Both the position numbers and the translations under genes were made by a program. A DNA stretch of 64,000 bases from Streptomyces rimosus subsp. rimosus (GTDB taxonomy: Bacteria; Actinomycetota; Actinomycetes; Streptomycetales; Streptomycetaceae), in contig NZ_JOCQ01000032.1 of NCBI RefSeq assembly GCF_000720725.1, forward strand, positions 1 through 64,000. Reading direction: 5' to 3'. The notes beneath the pieces were generated by a model. The model had not been told where the DNA came from. It searched no databases and saw nothing but the letters and a program-made list of their open reading frames with translations. Below, in pieces: positions 1 through 11,632 of the stretch (position 1 is the stretch's first letter; every line of letters begins with the position of its first letter).

Positions 1-96
1 ATGCCCCCCTTTGCCCCACCCTTGGTCGACAAACCGGCCCCGCGCATGCGAGAACAGCCCAGGGGGACGCGGGTGGTTCGCGTCGAAGGCGTGTGA
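1..96 (+). CDS. possible 3' end of an upstream gene (partial)
   Basis: Frame 1 is open from the window edge to a TGA at 94-96, 14 nt before the first permease start. The codons are only moderately GC-rich in third position and no domain can be recognised in about 31 residues. It may be the tail of another gene of the ABC operon or simply leader sequence. Confidence 0.2.
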   Translation: MPPFAPPLVDKPAPRMREQPRGTRVVRVEGV

Positions 97-110
97 GGGG
101 GAGTGTCACC

Positions 111-1091
111 ATGGGCCGCTACCTGCTGCGCAGGATGGCCGGTTACCTGGTTCTGGTGGCCGTGGCGGCGTCGCTGACGTATTTCCTCGCGGGGCTGAGC
201 CTCAACCCCCGGGCCCGGTTCGAGGGCCGCAACCCGCCGCTGCCCGAGGCCGCCATCACCCGCACCCTCGACGACTACAACATGAACCCGGACACCCCGG
301 TCGTGGTCCGCTTCGCGCGCTGGGCCGGTGATGTCGCCCACGGCGACCTCGGCCGCACCGTCGACGGCGACTCCGTCAACGACGACTTCGGGCGCCGGGT
401 CGGCGTCAGCGCACGGCTGCTGCTCCTGGCCACCCTCGTCGGTTCGGCGCTCGGCGTGGCGGTCGGTGCGTACGGCGCGATCCGCCAGTACCGGTTATTC
501 GACCGGTTCTCCACCCTGGCCTCGTTCTTCGTGCTGGCCATGCCGGTGTTCGTGATCGGTGTGGCGCTGAAGATCGGGGCCACCGCCCTCAACGACGGCA
601 CCCAGACGATCAAGGTGCTCGGTGAGTACGACGCGCAGTACGCCGGCCGGTGGGACCCCGCGGCCCTGCTCAACCGCGCCCAGCACATGCTGCTCCCCGC
701 GCTGACCCTGATCATCGTGCAGGTCGCCCTCTACAGCCGCTACCAGCGCAGCACCATGCTGGACGTGCTCGGTGCCGACTTCCTGCGCACCGCTCGCGCC
801 AAGGGCCTGCGCCGCCGCACCGCGCTGGTACGGCACGGGCTGCGCACGGCCGTCCTGCCGGTCGTACCGCTGCTGGTCTACAACATCGTGCTGCTCTTCG
901 CCGGTGCCACCTTCGTGGAGAAGACCTTCGGCTGGCACGGGATGGGGGAGCTGCTCGTCGACTCGGTCGGCGACCAGGACGTCAACTCGGTGGCCGCGGT
1001 CGGCCTGTTCACCGCCGCCCTGGTGGTGGTCGCGGGCCTGCTCTCGGACCTGTTGTACGCGGCGCTGGACCCCCGCGTACGGGTGCGGTGA
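111..1091 (+). CDS. ABC transporter permease, DppB/OppB type
   Basis: Inner-membrane permease of a peptide/nickel-type importer, 326 residues. The ATG at 111 is preferred over one at 93 because a GAGGGGGAG ribosome site lies just before it and the protein then begins MGRYLLRRM, as in the DppB family. Hydrophobic segments run through the protein, and the conserved cytoplasmic loop (FLRTARAKGL, about residues 224-233) that contacts the ATPase is present. Residue 129 is encoded by TTA (495-497), the rare leucine codon read by the bldA tRNA in Streptomyces, so translation may be development-dependent. The stop overlaps the next start by 1 bp (TGATG), implying coupling. Substrate unknown; peptides are most likely by family. 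Confidence 0.9.
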   Translation: MGRYLLRRMAGYLVLVAVAASLTYFLAGLSLNPRARFEGRNPPLPEAAITRTLDDYNMNPDTPVVVRFARWAGDVAHGDLGRTVDGDSVNDDFGRRVGVSARLLLLATLVGSALGVAVGAYGAIRQYRLFDRFSTLASFFVLAMPVFVIGVALKIGATALNDGTQTIKVLGEYDAQYAGRWDPAALLNRAQHMLLPALTLIIVQVALYSRYQRSTMLDVLGADFLRTARAKGLRRRTALVRHGLRTAVLPVVPLLVYNIVLLFAGATFVEKTFGWHGMGELLVDSVGDQDVNSVAAVGLFTAALVVVAGLLSDLLYAALDPRVRVR

Positions 1092-2073
1092 TGCGTACCG
1101 TGGACGCCCGCCGCACGTCACCGGCCGAGCAGACGGCATGTGACCACCCCAGGTCCCTCGAACCCACCGCATCCCGCATCCGCCTGACCGCCCGCCGCTT
1201 CGCCCGCAACCGGCTCGCGCTGCTCGGCCTCGCGCTGCTGGTCCTGCTCTTCCTGGCCGCGTACGTGGGCCCGCTGCCGGCCCGGTGGGACCACCGCACC
1301 CATGACTTCCTGAACCTCCTGTCCGGGCCGTCCGCCGACCACTGGTTCGGCACCACGCAAAGCGGCCTGGACCTGTACGCGCTCACCCTGCGCGGGCTCC
1401 AGAAGTCGCTGGTCATCGGCCTCTCGGTGGGAGTGGTCTCCACCTTCCTCTCGGCCGTGGTGGGCGCCTTCGCCGGCTACTTCGGCGGCTGGACCGACCG
1501 CCTCCTGACGGGCACCGTCGATCTGCTGCTGGTGATGCCCGCGTTCCTGTTCGTCGCCGTCCTGTCACCCCTGGTACGGGGCTCGGGCTGGCCGGTCTTC
1601 GTCGTGCTGCTGGCCGCCTTCAGCTGGATGATCACCGGGCGGGTGGTGCGCAGTGTGACGCTCACGCTCAAGGAACGGGAGTACGTCAAGGCCGCGAAGT
1701 ACCTGGGCGTACCGGCACCGGTGATCGTCTTCCGGCACATCCTGCCCCAGATGGCCTCGCTGCTGATCATCGAGGCGGTCATCCAGGCCGGGGCCGCGGT
1801 CATCGGGGAGAGCGGGCTGTCGTACTTCGGCTTCGGGGTGCAGCCCCCGGACGTGTCGCTGGGCACGGTCATCGCGGACAACACCAACATGGCGGCGAGT
1901 TACCCGTGGCTGTTCTTCTTCCCTGCCGGGTGCCTGGTGCTCATCGGGGTGGCGCTCGCCTTCGTGGGTGACGGGCTGCGGGACGCGCTGGACCCTGACG
2001 CCGCGGGGGCGCAGGCGCGCGTCAGGAGGCGCGGGAAGCGCGGGAACAGCGCTGTCGCGGAAGGCCGCCTCCG

Positions 2074-2077
<4 letters not shown>
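1091..2077 (+). CDS. ABC transporter permease, DppC/OppC type
   Basis: Second membrane subunit of the importer, 328 residues. A cytoplasmic N-terminus of about 45 residues precedes a first membrane segment (LALLGLALLVLLFLAAYVG). The EAA-type ATPase-contact loop is visible as EYVKAAKYLGV followed by I.F.HILPQ. The start ATG overlaps the upstream stop by 1 bp and the stop overlaps the next GTG by 4 bp, so the three genes are probably translated as a chain. It would pair with the upstream permease to form the translocation pore. Confidence 0.9.
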
Positions 2078-4392
<2,315 letters not shown>

Positions 4393-4462
4393 AGAACCAC
4401 TCCCGCACCGCACCATCCCTGTGTTTTCGTCAGTCCAGTCGAGAAAGGGAACGATCTCCGCA

Positions 4463-6157
4463 ATGAAGCACTCCAGAGTTCCGCTCTCCCTCGTCGCCAC
4501 CGCCGCGGTGGCGTCGTTGGCGCTGACCGCCTGCGGCGGGTCGGACGACGAGGGCGGTGGCGGCAAGAAGGAAGCGCCGAAGACCACCGCGCTGGACATC
4601 AACCGGACCGACCCGGCGCAGCTGACGCAGGGTGGGACGCTGAACTGGGCGATCGACCAGTTCCCCGTGCAGTTCAACGAGATGGAGGTGGACGGCAACC
4701 AGGCCGCCACCAACGCCGTCGTCGAGGCCCTGATGCCGTCGCTGTGGCACTCGTCCCCGAACGGCGAGCAGGTCCCGAACAAGGCCTTCCTGCTGGACGC
4801 GGCCAGCCGTACGGAGGGTGGCAAGCAGATCGTCACGTACCGGCTGAACCCGAAGGCGAAGTGGTCCGACGGCACCCCGATCACCTACCGGGACCTGGAG
4901 GCCAACGTACGGGCCATGAGCAGCAAGGACGCGGCGTTCAAGGTCGGCTCCCCGGCCGGGTACGAGGACGTGTCGTCGGTACGCAAGGGCAAGGACGACC
5001 ACGAGGCCGTCCTCACCTTCGACAAGCCGTACGCGGACTGGCGCGCCCTGTTCGGCGCGCCCAACAACACGCCGCTCTACCCGGCGAAGTACATGGCCGA
5101 CGCCGAGGGCTTCACCACCGGGTACCTCAACAAGATCCCGCTCACCGCCGGGCCGTACAAGCTCGCCGGCATCGACAAGACCGCGCAGACCGTCACCCTC
5201 GTGCCCGAACCCGGCTGGTGGGGCGACAAGCCCAGACTCGACAAGATCGTCTTCCATGCGATGACGACCGAGTCGATGCCCGCCGCCTACGCCAACGGGG
5301 AGATCGACTACTTCGACCTCAACGCCGGTGTCGCCGCTTTCAAGCAGGCGTCAACGGTCAAGTCCGGTGAGATACGGGAAGCCGGCGGGCCCAACTACCG
5401 GCACCTGACCTTCAACGGCAAGAGCCCGAAGCTCAGCGACCCCGATGTACGCAAGGCGCTGTTCAAGGCCACCGACCGCGACACCCTCGTCAAGTCCAGC
5501 GTCAAGGGCCTGAACTGGGAGGCCGAGCCGCTGAACAACCACTTCCTGGTGCCCAACCAGAAGGGCTACCGCAACAACGCCGGCGACCTCGCCGCGTACG
5601 ACCCGAAGGCCGCGGGCCGGATGCTCGACGAGGCAGGCTGGAAGCTGGACGGCAAGATCCGCAAGAAGGGCGGCGAGGAGCTGAAGCTGCGCTTCGTGAT
5701 CCCCACCGGCCAGCCCGCCTCCAAGAACGAGGCCACCATCCTCACCCAGATGTGGGCCCAGGTCGGTGTGCAGCTGGACGTCCGTACGGTGCCGGTCAAC
5801 GAGTTCTTCGACAAGTACCTGACCCCGGGCGAGTTCGACGTGGCGCCGTACAGCTTCTCCCGTACGCCGTTCTCCGCCACCGGATCGAGCAACATCTACG
5901 CGTCCGACGGCGGCAGCAACATCTCCAAGACCGGCAGCGCGAAGCTGGACGACCTGCTGGACAAGGCCGGCCGCACCACCGACCCGGCCGCGGCCCTGGA
6001 GGCGGTGAACGAGGCCGACGCGGAGGCGTGGCGGACCGCGGGCGTGCTGCCCACCTATCAGCTGCCCGAGATCACCGCGGCGAAGAAGACTTTGGCCAAC
6101 CTGGGCGCGCAGGGCATGGCCGACATCATCTACGAGCGGATCGGTTACACGAAGTAG
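4463..6157 (+). CDS. ABC transporter substrate-binding lipoprotein, family 5
   Basis: Extracellular solute receptor of the importer, 564 residues. The ATG at 4463 follows GAGAAAGGGA and gives a clean lipoprotein signal: MKHSRVPLSLVATAAVASL then the lipobox LTAC at about residues 19-22. The mature part has the SBP_bac_5 layout, including YRLNPKAKWSDGTPIT in the early conserved block. Seventy bases separate it from the ATPase gene, so it probably belongs to the same operon with its own ribosome site. Its last 32 bp overlap the 3' end of the convergent symporter gene. Ligand unknown; oligopeptides are typical for the family. Confidence 0.92.
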   Translation: MKHSRVPLSLVATAAVASLALTACGGSDDEGGGGKKEAPKTTALDINRTDPAQLTQGGTLNWAIDQFPVQFNEMEVDGNQAATNAVVEALMPSLWHSSPNGEQVPNKAFLLDAASRTEGGKQIVTYRLNPKAKWSDGTPITYRDLEANVRAMSSKDAAFKVGSPAGYEDVSSVRKGKDDHEAVLTFDKPYADWRALFGAPNNTPLYPAKYMADAEGFTTGYLNKIPLTAGPYKLAGIDKTAQTVTLVPEPGWWGDKPRLDKIVFHAMTTESMPAAYANGEIDYFDLNAGVAAFKQASTVKSGEIREAGGPNYRHLTFNGKSPKLSDPDVRKALFKATDRDTLVKSSVKGLNWEAEPLNNHFLVPNQKGYRNNAGDLAAYDPKAAGRMLDEAGWKLDGKIRKKGGEELKLRFVIPTGQPASKNEATILTQMWAQVGVQLDVRTVPVNEFFDKYLTPGEFDVAPYSFSRTPFSATGSSNIYASDGGSNISKTGSAKLDDLLDKAGRTTDPAAALEAVNEADAEAWRTAGVLPTYQLPEITAAKKTLANLGAQGMADIIYERIGYTK

Positions 6158-7727
6158 GAGGCCGGGCGGCGGCGCCCGCACCATCGGCGCCGTCGCCTTC
6201 CTCCCCGCCCTTGCCGTCCTTGCCGGCTTCGCCGTCCCCGTCGTCATCGGAGTTGATACGGGCCAGCACCGCGTCCCGCTCCGGCGTGTCCTCCGGCTTG
6301 AGGTGGCCGATCAGGACGTACAGGACCAGCGAGGTGGCCACCGGCGCCACGATCTGGATCTGGAGCTGGACGCCGGTCAGCCCGTAGTTGGTGAGCCAGA
6401 AGGCGAACAGGCCCGCCGCCCAGGACACCAGCGCCGCGGTCGGCCCCGACCTGCGGAAGCGCGGCACCATGCCCAGCAGGAACGGGATCGAGATCGGCCC
6501 CACCAGCCCGGCCACCCACTTGATCACGACGGTGATGATGTCCTTGAACGTGGGCGAATTGACCTGTGTCGCGATGGCCATCGACAGGGCCAGGAAGGCC
6601 ACGGTGGACAGGCGCGCCGCCAGCAGGCCCGCCCGGTGCGACCAGGTGCGCGCCCGCGCGCCCAGCTTCGGCAGCGCGGGCGCGATGTCCCGGGTGAAGA
6701 CGGCCGAGATGGCGTTGGCGTCGGAAGAGCACATGGCCATCGTGTGTGAGGGGAATCCGACGATGACCAGGCCCAGCAGGCCGTGGGGCAGGAGGTGCTC
6801 GGTGAGCAGCGCGTACGAGTCGGACGCGTCCGGCTTCTCGGCCTTCACCAGGAGCGGCGCGACCCACATCGGAAAGAACAGCACCACCGGCCACACGAAC
6901 CACAGGACGGCGGACAGCCGCGCCGATCGCCGCGCCTCGCGGGCACTGCGGGTGGCCATGTAGCGCTGCGCCTGGTTCCACATCCCGCCGCTGTACTCGA
7001 AGGTCTTGATGAAGAGGTACGCGAGCAGGAACGTCAGCGTGTACGGGCCGACCGTCGGCTGCGCGTGGCTGTCCGGCAGCCGGTCCCACACCGTCCACAG
7101 CGCGCTCACCCCGCCCAGCTCGGCGAGCACGGTCACCAGCATCGCCACTCCCGCGAGCAACTGGATGACGAACTGCCCCAGTTCGGTGAGCGCGTCCGCC
7201 CACAGGCCGCCGACCGTGCAGTAGACGCCGGTGACGGCGCCGGTGATCAGGATGCCCTGGTTGAGGGTGAGGCCGGTGAAGACGGACAGCAGGGTGGCGA
7301 TCGCCGCCCACTTGGCCCCCACATCCACGATCTTCAGCAGCACGCCGGACCAGGCGAGCGCCTGTTGGGTGGGCAGGTTGTAGCGGCTCTTCAGGTACTC
7401 CAGCGGCGAGGCGACATGCAGCCGCGACCGCAGCCGGTTCAGCCGCCCGGCGAACAGGCGCGCCCCGATGGCGATCCCGATCGCGATGGGGAACGACCAG
7501 GTGACGTAGGACGTGATGCCGTACTGGTACGCGATGCCCGCGTACCCCGTGAACATCACCGCGCTGTAGCCCGACATGTGGTGCGAGATGCCGGACAGCC
7601 ACCACGGCATCCGGCCGCCCGCGGTGAAGAAGTCGCCCACGTCGTCCACGCGCCGGTGGGACCACACGCCGATCGCGACCATCACGCCGAAGTAGCCGAT
7701 GAGCACGGCCCAGTCGAGAGTGTTCAT
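6126..7727 (-). CDS. sodium:solute symporter family protein
   Basis: Multi-spanning secondary transporter of 533 residues. The hydrophobicity pattern fits about 13 membrane segments, and the N-terminal block around GDFFTAGGRMPWWLSGIS and HHMSGYSAVMFTGYAG is typical of the SSS family. The start at 7727 is backed by a GGAGGGG site; the longer frame to 7766 lacks one. A charged, Asp/Gly-rich tail (about the last 30 residues) is read through sequence that also encodes the end of the binding lipoprotein on the other strand: the two genes overlap by 32 bp tail to tail. Substrate cannot be deduced. Confidence 0.88.
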   Translation of the reverse strand: MNTLDWAVLIGYFGVMVAIGVWSHRRVDDVGDFFTAGGRMPWWLSGISHHMSGYSAVMFTGYAGIAYQYGITSYVTWSFPIAIGIAIGARLFAGRLNRLRSRLHVASPLEYLKSRYNLPTQQALAWSGVLLKIVDVGAKWAAIATLLSVFTGLTLNQGILITGAVTGVYCTVGGLWADALTELGQFVIQLLAGVAMLVTVLAELGGVSALWTVWDRLPDSHAQPTVGPYTLTFLLAYLFIKTFEYSGGMWNQAQRYMATRSAREARRSARLSAVLWFVWPVVLFFPMWVAPLLVKAEKPDASDSYALLTEHLLPHGLLGLVIVGFPSHTMAMCSSDANAISAVFTRDIAPALPKLGARARTWSHRAGLLAARLSTVAFLALSMAIATQVNSPTFKDIITVVIKWVAGLVGPISIPFLLGMVPRFRRSGPTAALVSWAAGLFAFWLTNYGLTGVQLQIQIVAPVATSLVLYVLIGHLKPEDTPERDAVLARINSDDDGDGEAGKDGKGGEEGDGADGAGAAARPPTSCNRSARR

Positions 7728-8086
7728 GGCCCCTCCAGGGGTCCGCCTTGTGAACGGGAAACACATCGCCGTACGTTCCGCGGGGCGGGCACCCCCGTGC
7801 GGGAGCGGGGACTTCGGGGATTGAACCGTTCATGACGAGGGGTGGTCAAGGGGCCCGGCGGTCAAGGATGTGAACTGCTGTCAGCTCGGCGAACGATTGT
7901 GTGCTGTTGCGGTCGACGGAGGGGTTGCCGGGGCACACGTCTGAACCCGCGTCTGGACCCGTGTCGGGACCCGCGTCTGGACCTGCGTCGGGCGGGAACT
8001 TTTTGGACGGGCACGTCTCGGGCGGGCCCTTCGCGGGGCGGTGGGGGCCGTGGGTGGCGGTGCCGGGATACCGGACGGCGCAGCCG
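7728..8086. other. gene-free interval upstream of the symporter
   Basis: 359 bp between the symporter start and the end of the SDR gene. It must hold the symporter promoter. The part near 7780-7870 is plain; the part at 7941-7988 is a short tandem repeat listed separately. Open frames across it lack ribosome sites and recognisable domains. Confidence 0.5.
7941..7988. repeat. 4 x 12-bp tandem repeat
   Basis: Four head-to-tail copies of a 12-bp unit close to CTGGACCCGCGT, with 1-3 substitutions each. Intergenic, between the SDR 3' end and the symporter promoter region. Confidence 0.8.
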
Positions 8087-8872
8087 TCAGCGCATGATCT
8101 CGCCGGCGTTCACCAGCAGCGACTGGCCGGTGATCGCCCGCGCCCGGTCGGACGCCAGGAAGACCGCGCTCTCGGCCACATCGGCGTCCGTCGCCATCTC
8201 CGGCAGCGCCATCCGCGCGGTGAGCCGGTCGAGGACCTCGCGCTCCGGTACGTCCTCGGTGTGCGCCGCGTACCGTACGTACGCCTCGACCGGCGGGCCC
8301 CACATCCAGCCCGGCTGCACGGTGTTGACCCGGATCCGGCGCGGCCCCAGCTCGCGCGCGAGCCCGTACATCGCCGAGACCAGCGCGCCCTTGGAGGCCG
8401 CGTAGGCCGTCTGCCGCACCTCGGTGGGCGCCGCGACCGACGACTGGGTGCCGATCAGCACGACCGAGCCGCCGCCGCGTTGCGTCATCGACGGCAGGCA
8501 GGCGCGGATCATCCGCAGCGAGCCGATGAGGTTGATGTCCACGACCCGCTGCCAGGCGTCGAAGTCGGCGTCGGCCAGCCCGCCGAAGTGCGAGTCCAGT
8601 GCGGCCACCTGGACGACCGCGTCGATGCCGCCGAAGCGTTCGTCCGCGAGTGCGGCCAGCGCCGTGCACTGCTCCTCGTCCGCGATGTCCGTCACCCGCC
8701 ACGCGACGCGCTCGCCCGACGGGTCGGCCTGTGCCGCCGTCCCCGCCAGCCGGGACTCCGTACGGGCACCGAGCACCACCGAGGCGCCGTCCCGTACGCA
8801 CGCCATCGCGACCTGGTGCCCGAGCCCGGCGCCGACACCCGACACGACGACGGTCTTGTCCCGCAGCAGCAT
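8087..8872 (-). CDS. SDR family NAD(P)-dependent oxidoreductase
   Basis: Classical short-chain dehydrogenase of 261 residues. The N-terminal nucleotide site is GVGAGLGHQVA (glycine-rich, about residues 12-22), the active-site segment has IGTQSSVAAP followed by AYAASKGAL with the YxxxK pair, and the C-terminus ends in the usual ASDRARAITGQSLLVNAGE block. Substrate unknown. It lies about 100 bp from the aminotransferase gene on the same strand, so the two could share a transcript. Confidence 0.9.
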   Translation of the reverse strand: MLLRDKTVVVSGVGAGLGHQVAMACVRDGASVVLGARTESRLAGTAAQADPSGERVAWRVTDIADEEQCTALAALADERFGGIDAVVQVAALDSHFGGLADADFDAWQRVVDINLIGSLRMIRACLPSMTQRGGGSVVLIGTQSSVAAPTEVRQTAYAASKGALVSAMYGLARELGPRRIRVNTVQPGWMWGPPVEAYVRYAAHTEDVPEREVLDRLTARMALPEMATDADVAESAVFLASDRARAITGQSLLVNAGEIMR

Positions 8873-8975
8873 GCGCGCCTCCTGGCCGGGCCGCCCGTGG
8901 CGGCGCGCTTGGTGCGCCGCCGACGGGGCTGGCTTCTGACGGAGCGTCAGGATAGGCCGGTGGCGTCCGCGGTGG

Positions 8976-10196
8976 CTACGGCTGTGCGCTCCGCAAGGTC
9001 TTCGCCAGCCGCCGCAGCCCCTCCTCGATCTCCTCCGGCGGATGCGTCACGAAGGACAGCCGCATGGACCCCGTGTCCGCCGGCCCCGCGTAGAAGGGCG
9101 CCCCCGGGACGTACGCGACGTCGTTCCTGACCACCTCGGGCAGCAGCGCCGTCGCGTCGTACCCGGCGGGCATCGTCGCCCAGACGAACATCCCGCCGTC
9201 CGGCCGGTTCCAGCGCGAGCCGTCGGGCAGGGCCGCGCCCAGGCCGTCCACCAGGGCGTCGCGGCGCGCCCGATAGGCGCCGCGCACCCGGTCCAGGTGG
9301 GCGTCCAGGTCCGGGCCCGCCAGGTACCGGGCGATCGCCGCCTGGTCGACCGTCGAGGTGTGCAGGTCCGCCGCCTGCTTCGCGACGACGCAGGCGCGGC
9401 GCAGCGCGGCCGGCGCGCGCAGCCAGCCCAGCCGCAGGCCCGGCGCCACGATCTTGGAGAAGGAGCCGAGCAGCGCCGTACGGTCCTCGGCGCCGGGGAA
9501 CGTGGCGAGATACGGCACCGGCTCGCCCTCGAAGCGCAGCTCGCCGTACGGGTCGTCCTCGATGATCCACAGTCCGTGCCGGGCCGCCACCTCGGCCACC
9601 GCGGCCCGCCGCCCGGCGGCCAGCGTCCGGCCGGTCGGGTTCTGGAACGTCGGCACGAGGTAGATCAGCTTCGGCCGCTCGCGCGCCGCGAGCTCGTCCA
9701 GCGCGGCCGGGTCCAGGCCCGCGTCGTCGGTCGGCACCGGCACCACCCGCGCGCCGGCGAACCCGAAGACCTGGAGCGCCGCCAGGTAGCACGGGTCCTC
9801 GACCAGCACCGTGTCGCCCGGCTCCAGCAGCGCCGTGGCCAGCAGCGACAGGCCCTGCTGCGAGCCGGTGGTGACCAGCAGGTCGTCCGCCCCGGTGGCC
9901 AGGCCGCGGGCACTCACCCGGGCCGCGACGGCCGCGCGCAGTGCCGGATCGCCCTCGGTCGTCGAGTACTGGAGGGCCTGCCGCGGCGTCTCGTCCAGTA
10001 CGTGCCGGAAGGCCGCCGCGATGCCCCGGGCGTCGAACAGCTCGCCCGCGGGCAGCCCGCCGGCGAAGGATATGACCTCGGGCCGGGCGGTCAGGGCGAG
10101 GATCTCGCGTACGGGGGAGCCGCCGGTGTGCGCCGCACGCGTGGCCAGTGCGGGGGTGGGGGTGGAAGCGGGGTTGGGGCGGATGTCGTGCAGCAT
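8976..10196 (-). CDS. PLP-dependent aminotransferase, fold type I (MocR/2-aminoadipate type, no HTH)
   Basis: 406-residue class I/II aminotransferase. The start at 10196 has GGGAGAAC upstream; the open frame continues to 10490 but the extension is low-complexity and unlike the family. The block VISFAGGLPAGELFD near the N-terminus is characteristic of the LysN/2-aminoadipate and valine-pyruvate type group. The Schiff-base lysine should be K248 in GSFSKIVAPGLRLGW, and YLVPTFQNPTGRT and DDPYGELRFEG give the PLP and carboxylate contacts. Likely transfers amino groups from an amino acid to a 2-oxo acid; the substrate cannot be fixed. Confidence 0.9.
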   Translation of the reverse strand: MLHDIRPNPASTPTPALATRAAHTGGSPVREILALTARPEVISFAGGLPAGELFDARGIAAAFRHVLDETPRQALQYSTTEGDPALRAAVAARVSARGLATGADDLLVTTGSQQGLSLLATALLEPGDTVLVEDPCYLAALQVFGFAGARVVPVPTDDAGLDPAALDELAARERPKLIYLVPTFQNPTGRTLAAGRRAAVAEVAARHGLWIIEDDPYGELRFEGEPVPYLATFPGAEDRTALLGSFSKIVAPGLRLGWLRAPAALRRACVVAKQAADLHTSTVDQAAIARYLAGPDLDAHLDRVRGAYRARRDALVDGLGAALPDGSRWNRPDGGMFVWATMPAGYDATALLPEVVRNDVAYVPGAPFYAGPADTGSMRLSFVTHPPEEIEEGLRRLAKTLRSAQP

Positions 10197-10520
10197 GACG
10201 TTCTCCCGTCGGGTACCGCCTGCGCCCCGGGCGCGCGAAGACGCCCGTCCCTCGATAGGTGCAGGATGCAGGGAGCTTAGGCGGACGTGCGGCGGCCGTG
10301 CAGGGTTGCCCGCATGGTGAACCCCCGCCTCCCGGGGGACGGGCGACGGGCGATGGTCGGCGGAGGCTACTGCGGGTCCGGGGCGCTGGAGGCTGCTGCG
10401 AGTCCGGGGGGCGGCGGAGGCTACCGCGGGCCCGGGGCGCCGGGACTGTCGTGGCTTCGGCGAACCAGGGGTTGTCACAGTCCTCGTCAACTGACGACTC
10501 GTCAGCTAAACCTAAGAGTC
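10197..10520. other. divergent intergenic region
   Basis: 324 bp between the aminotransferase and the divergent alpha/beta-barrel gene. Around 10360-10440 it contains two to three imperfect copies of a roughly 35-bp unit built on GGAGGCTACTGCGGGTCCGG. The end next to the rightward gene carries the palindrome at 10484-10505. Promoters of both genes should be here. Confidence 0.5.
10484..10505. promoter_or_regulatory. palindromic operator candidate
   Basis: Three alternating 6-bp arms TCGTCA / TGACGA / TCGTCA lie within 22 bp. The right-hand pair forms a perfect 15-bp palindrome CTGACGACTCGTCAG centred on one base at 10498. It sits 15 bp upstream of the ATG at 10521, where a repressor dimer (TetR or MarR type) would block transcription. 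No regulator gene is adjacent, so the cognate protein is unknown. Confidence 0.55.
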
Positions 10521-11432
10521 ATGACCCGCGACCCTCGTACGGACGAACAGGCCCAAGCCCCCGGGGGCTCCCGCACCCCTCCCGCCACGGACGAGCACAC
10601 CGTCCTCAACAGCGGTACCTATGCCGACCTGGCCGCCGTCGGTCCGTACGGCGTGCGCCCGGGGCACGCGCTGATCACCATGGTCGAGCCGCATCCCGGC
10701 CAGGAGCGCGCGTACAACCGTTGGTACGAGGACGACCACTACATCGCCGGGGCCATGGCGATGCCGTGGATCTTCGCGGGGCGCCGCTGGGTTGCCACCC
10801 GCGAGCTCCGGCTCCTGCGCCGCCCGGTGCGCTCCGCCGTCGCCCGGCCGGTCACGGCGGGCTGCTATCTCTCCACGTACTGGATCACCGAGGGCCGCTA
10901 CGACGACCACATGCGGTGGACCGTCGCGATCAACCGGCGCCTGAACGCCGACGGCCGCATCCACCACGCCCGTACCCACGTCTTCACCGCCTTCCATGAT
11001 CATGTGGCCACCGTCTACCGGGACGGCGACCGCGGCCCGCGCGACTTCCACGCCCTGGACCACCCGTACGCCGGACTGGTCGTCGAGATCATCGACGCGG
11101 CGGACGCGGACGGGCGGGCCGCGCTGCTCCGGTGGCTGCGGGACGATCGGCTGCCGCGCCGGCTGGCGGGCTCGCCCGCGGCCATGGTGACGGTGTTCCG
11201 GCCCACGCCGCTCCCGGACGACCGGATGCCGTACGTACGGCAGGTGGAGGGCGTGGACAACCGGCTGACGCTGCTGTGGTTCCTCCAGGAGGACCCGCGC
11301 GTGTGCTGGACGCGCTGCTTCACGGGGCTGGACGGGGAGGTGGCCGACGCGGGGCTGGGGCGGGTGGAGCTGGTCGCGCCGTTCGTGCCCACGGTGCCCG
11401 GCACCGACCGGTACGTGGACGAGCTGCGCTGA
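10521..11432 (+). CDS. hypothetical protein, possible dimeric alpha/beta-barrel fold
   Basis: 303 residues, no confident family. The N-terminal part (HALITMVEPHPGQERAYNRW, then YEDDHYIAGAMAMPWIFAGRR) resembles EthD-like ferredoxin-fold proteins, in which a strand, a helix with a YDDHY-type sequence and a second strand form half a barrel. A second similar unit may follow (LVVEIIDAADADGRAALLRW). No signal peptide or membrane segment. The ATG at 10521 is chosen because the palindromic promoter element lies just upstream; the open frame extends to 10287 through repeats. Could be a small-molecule oxygenase or binding protein. Confidence 0.65.
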   Translation: MTRDPRTDEQAQAPGGSRTPPATDEHTVLNSGTYADLAAVGPYGVRPGHALITMVEPHPGQERAYNRWYEDDHYIAGAMAMPWIFAGRRWVATRELRLLRRPVRSAVARPVTAGCYLSTYWITEGRYDDHMRWTVAINRRLNADGRIHHARTHVFTAFHDHVATVYRDGDRGPRDFHALDHPYAGLVVEIIDAADADGRAALLRWLRDDRLPRRLAGSPAAMVTVFRPTPLPDDRMPYVRQVEGVDNRLTLLWFLQEDPRVCWTRCFTGLDGEVADAGLGRVELVAPFVPTVPGTDRYVDELR

Positions 11433-11632
11433 GGCGCCGGGGCGGGGACGGGTGCGCTGCCCTCCTCGGGCATGGCCGAGCCCCCTCGGCCGGGACGGCG
11501 ATCCAGTCGAGAGGGCTCTGGGGTGGTGCTCTTCATCCATGCGGTGTACGGATGGCGGCGTGCGCCATGCGGTTGACCGGACCAGAAGGATGCGAACGGA
11601 ATCCGCATCCGACCCGTCCTGAACCCGTCGGC

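Noticed and set aside
10197..10490. N-terminal extension of the aminotransferase to 10490
   Set aside because: The added residues are low-complexity and come from repeats; GGGAGAAC and family length support the start at 10196.
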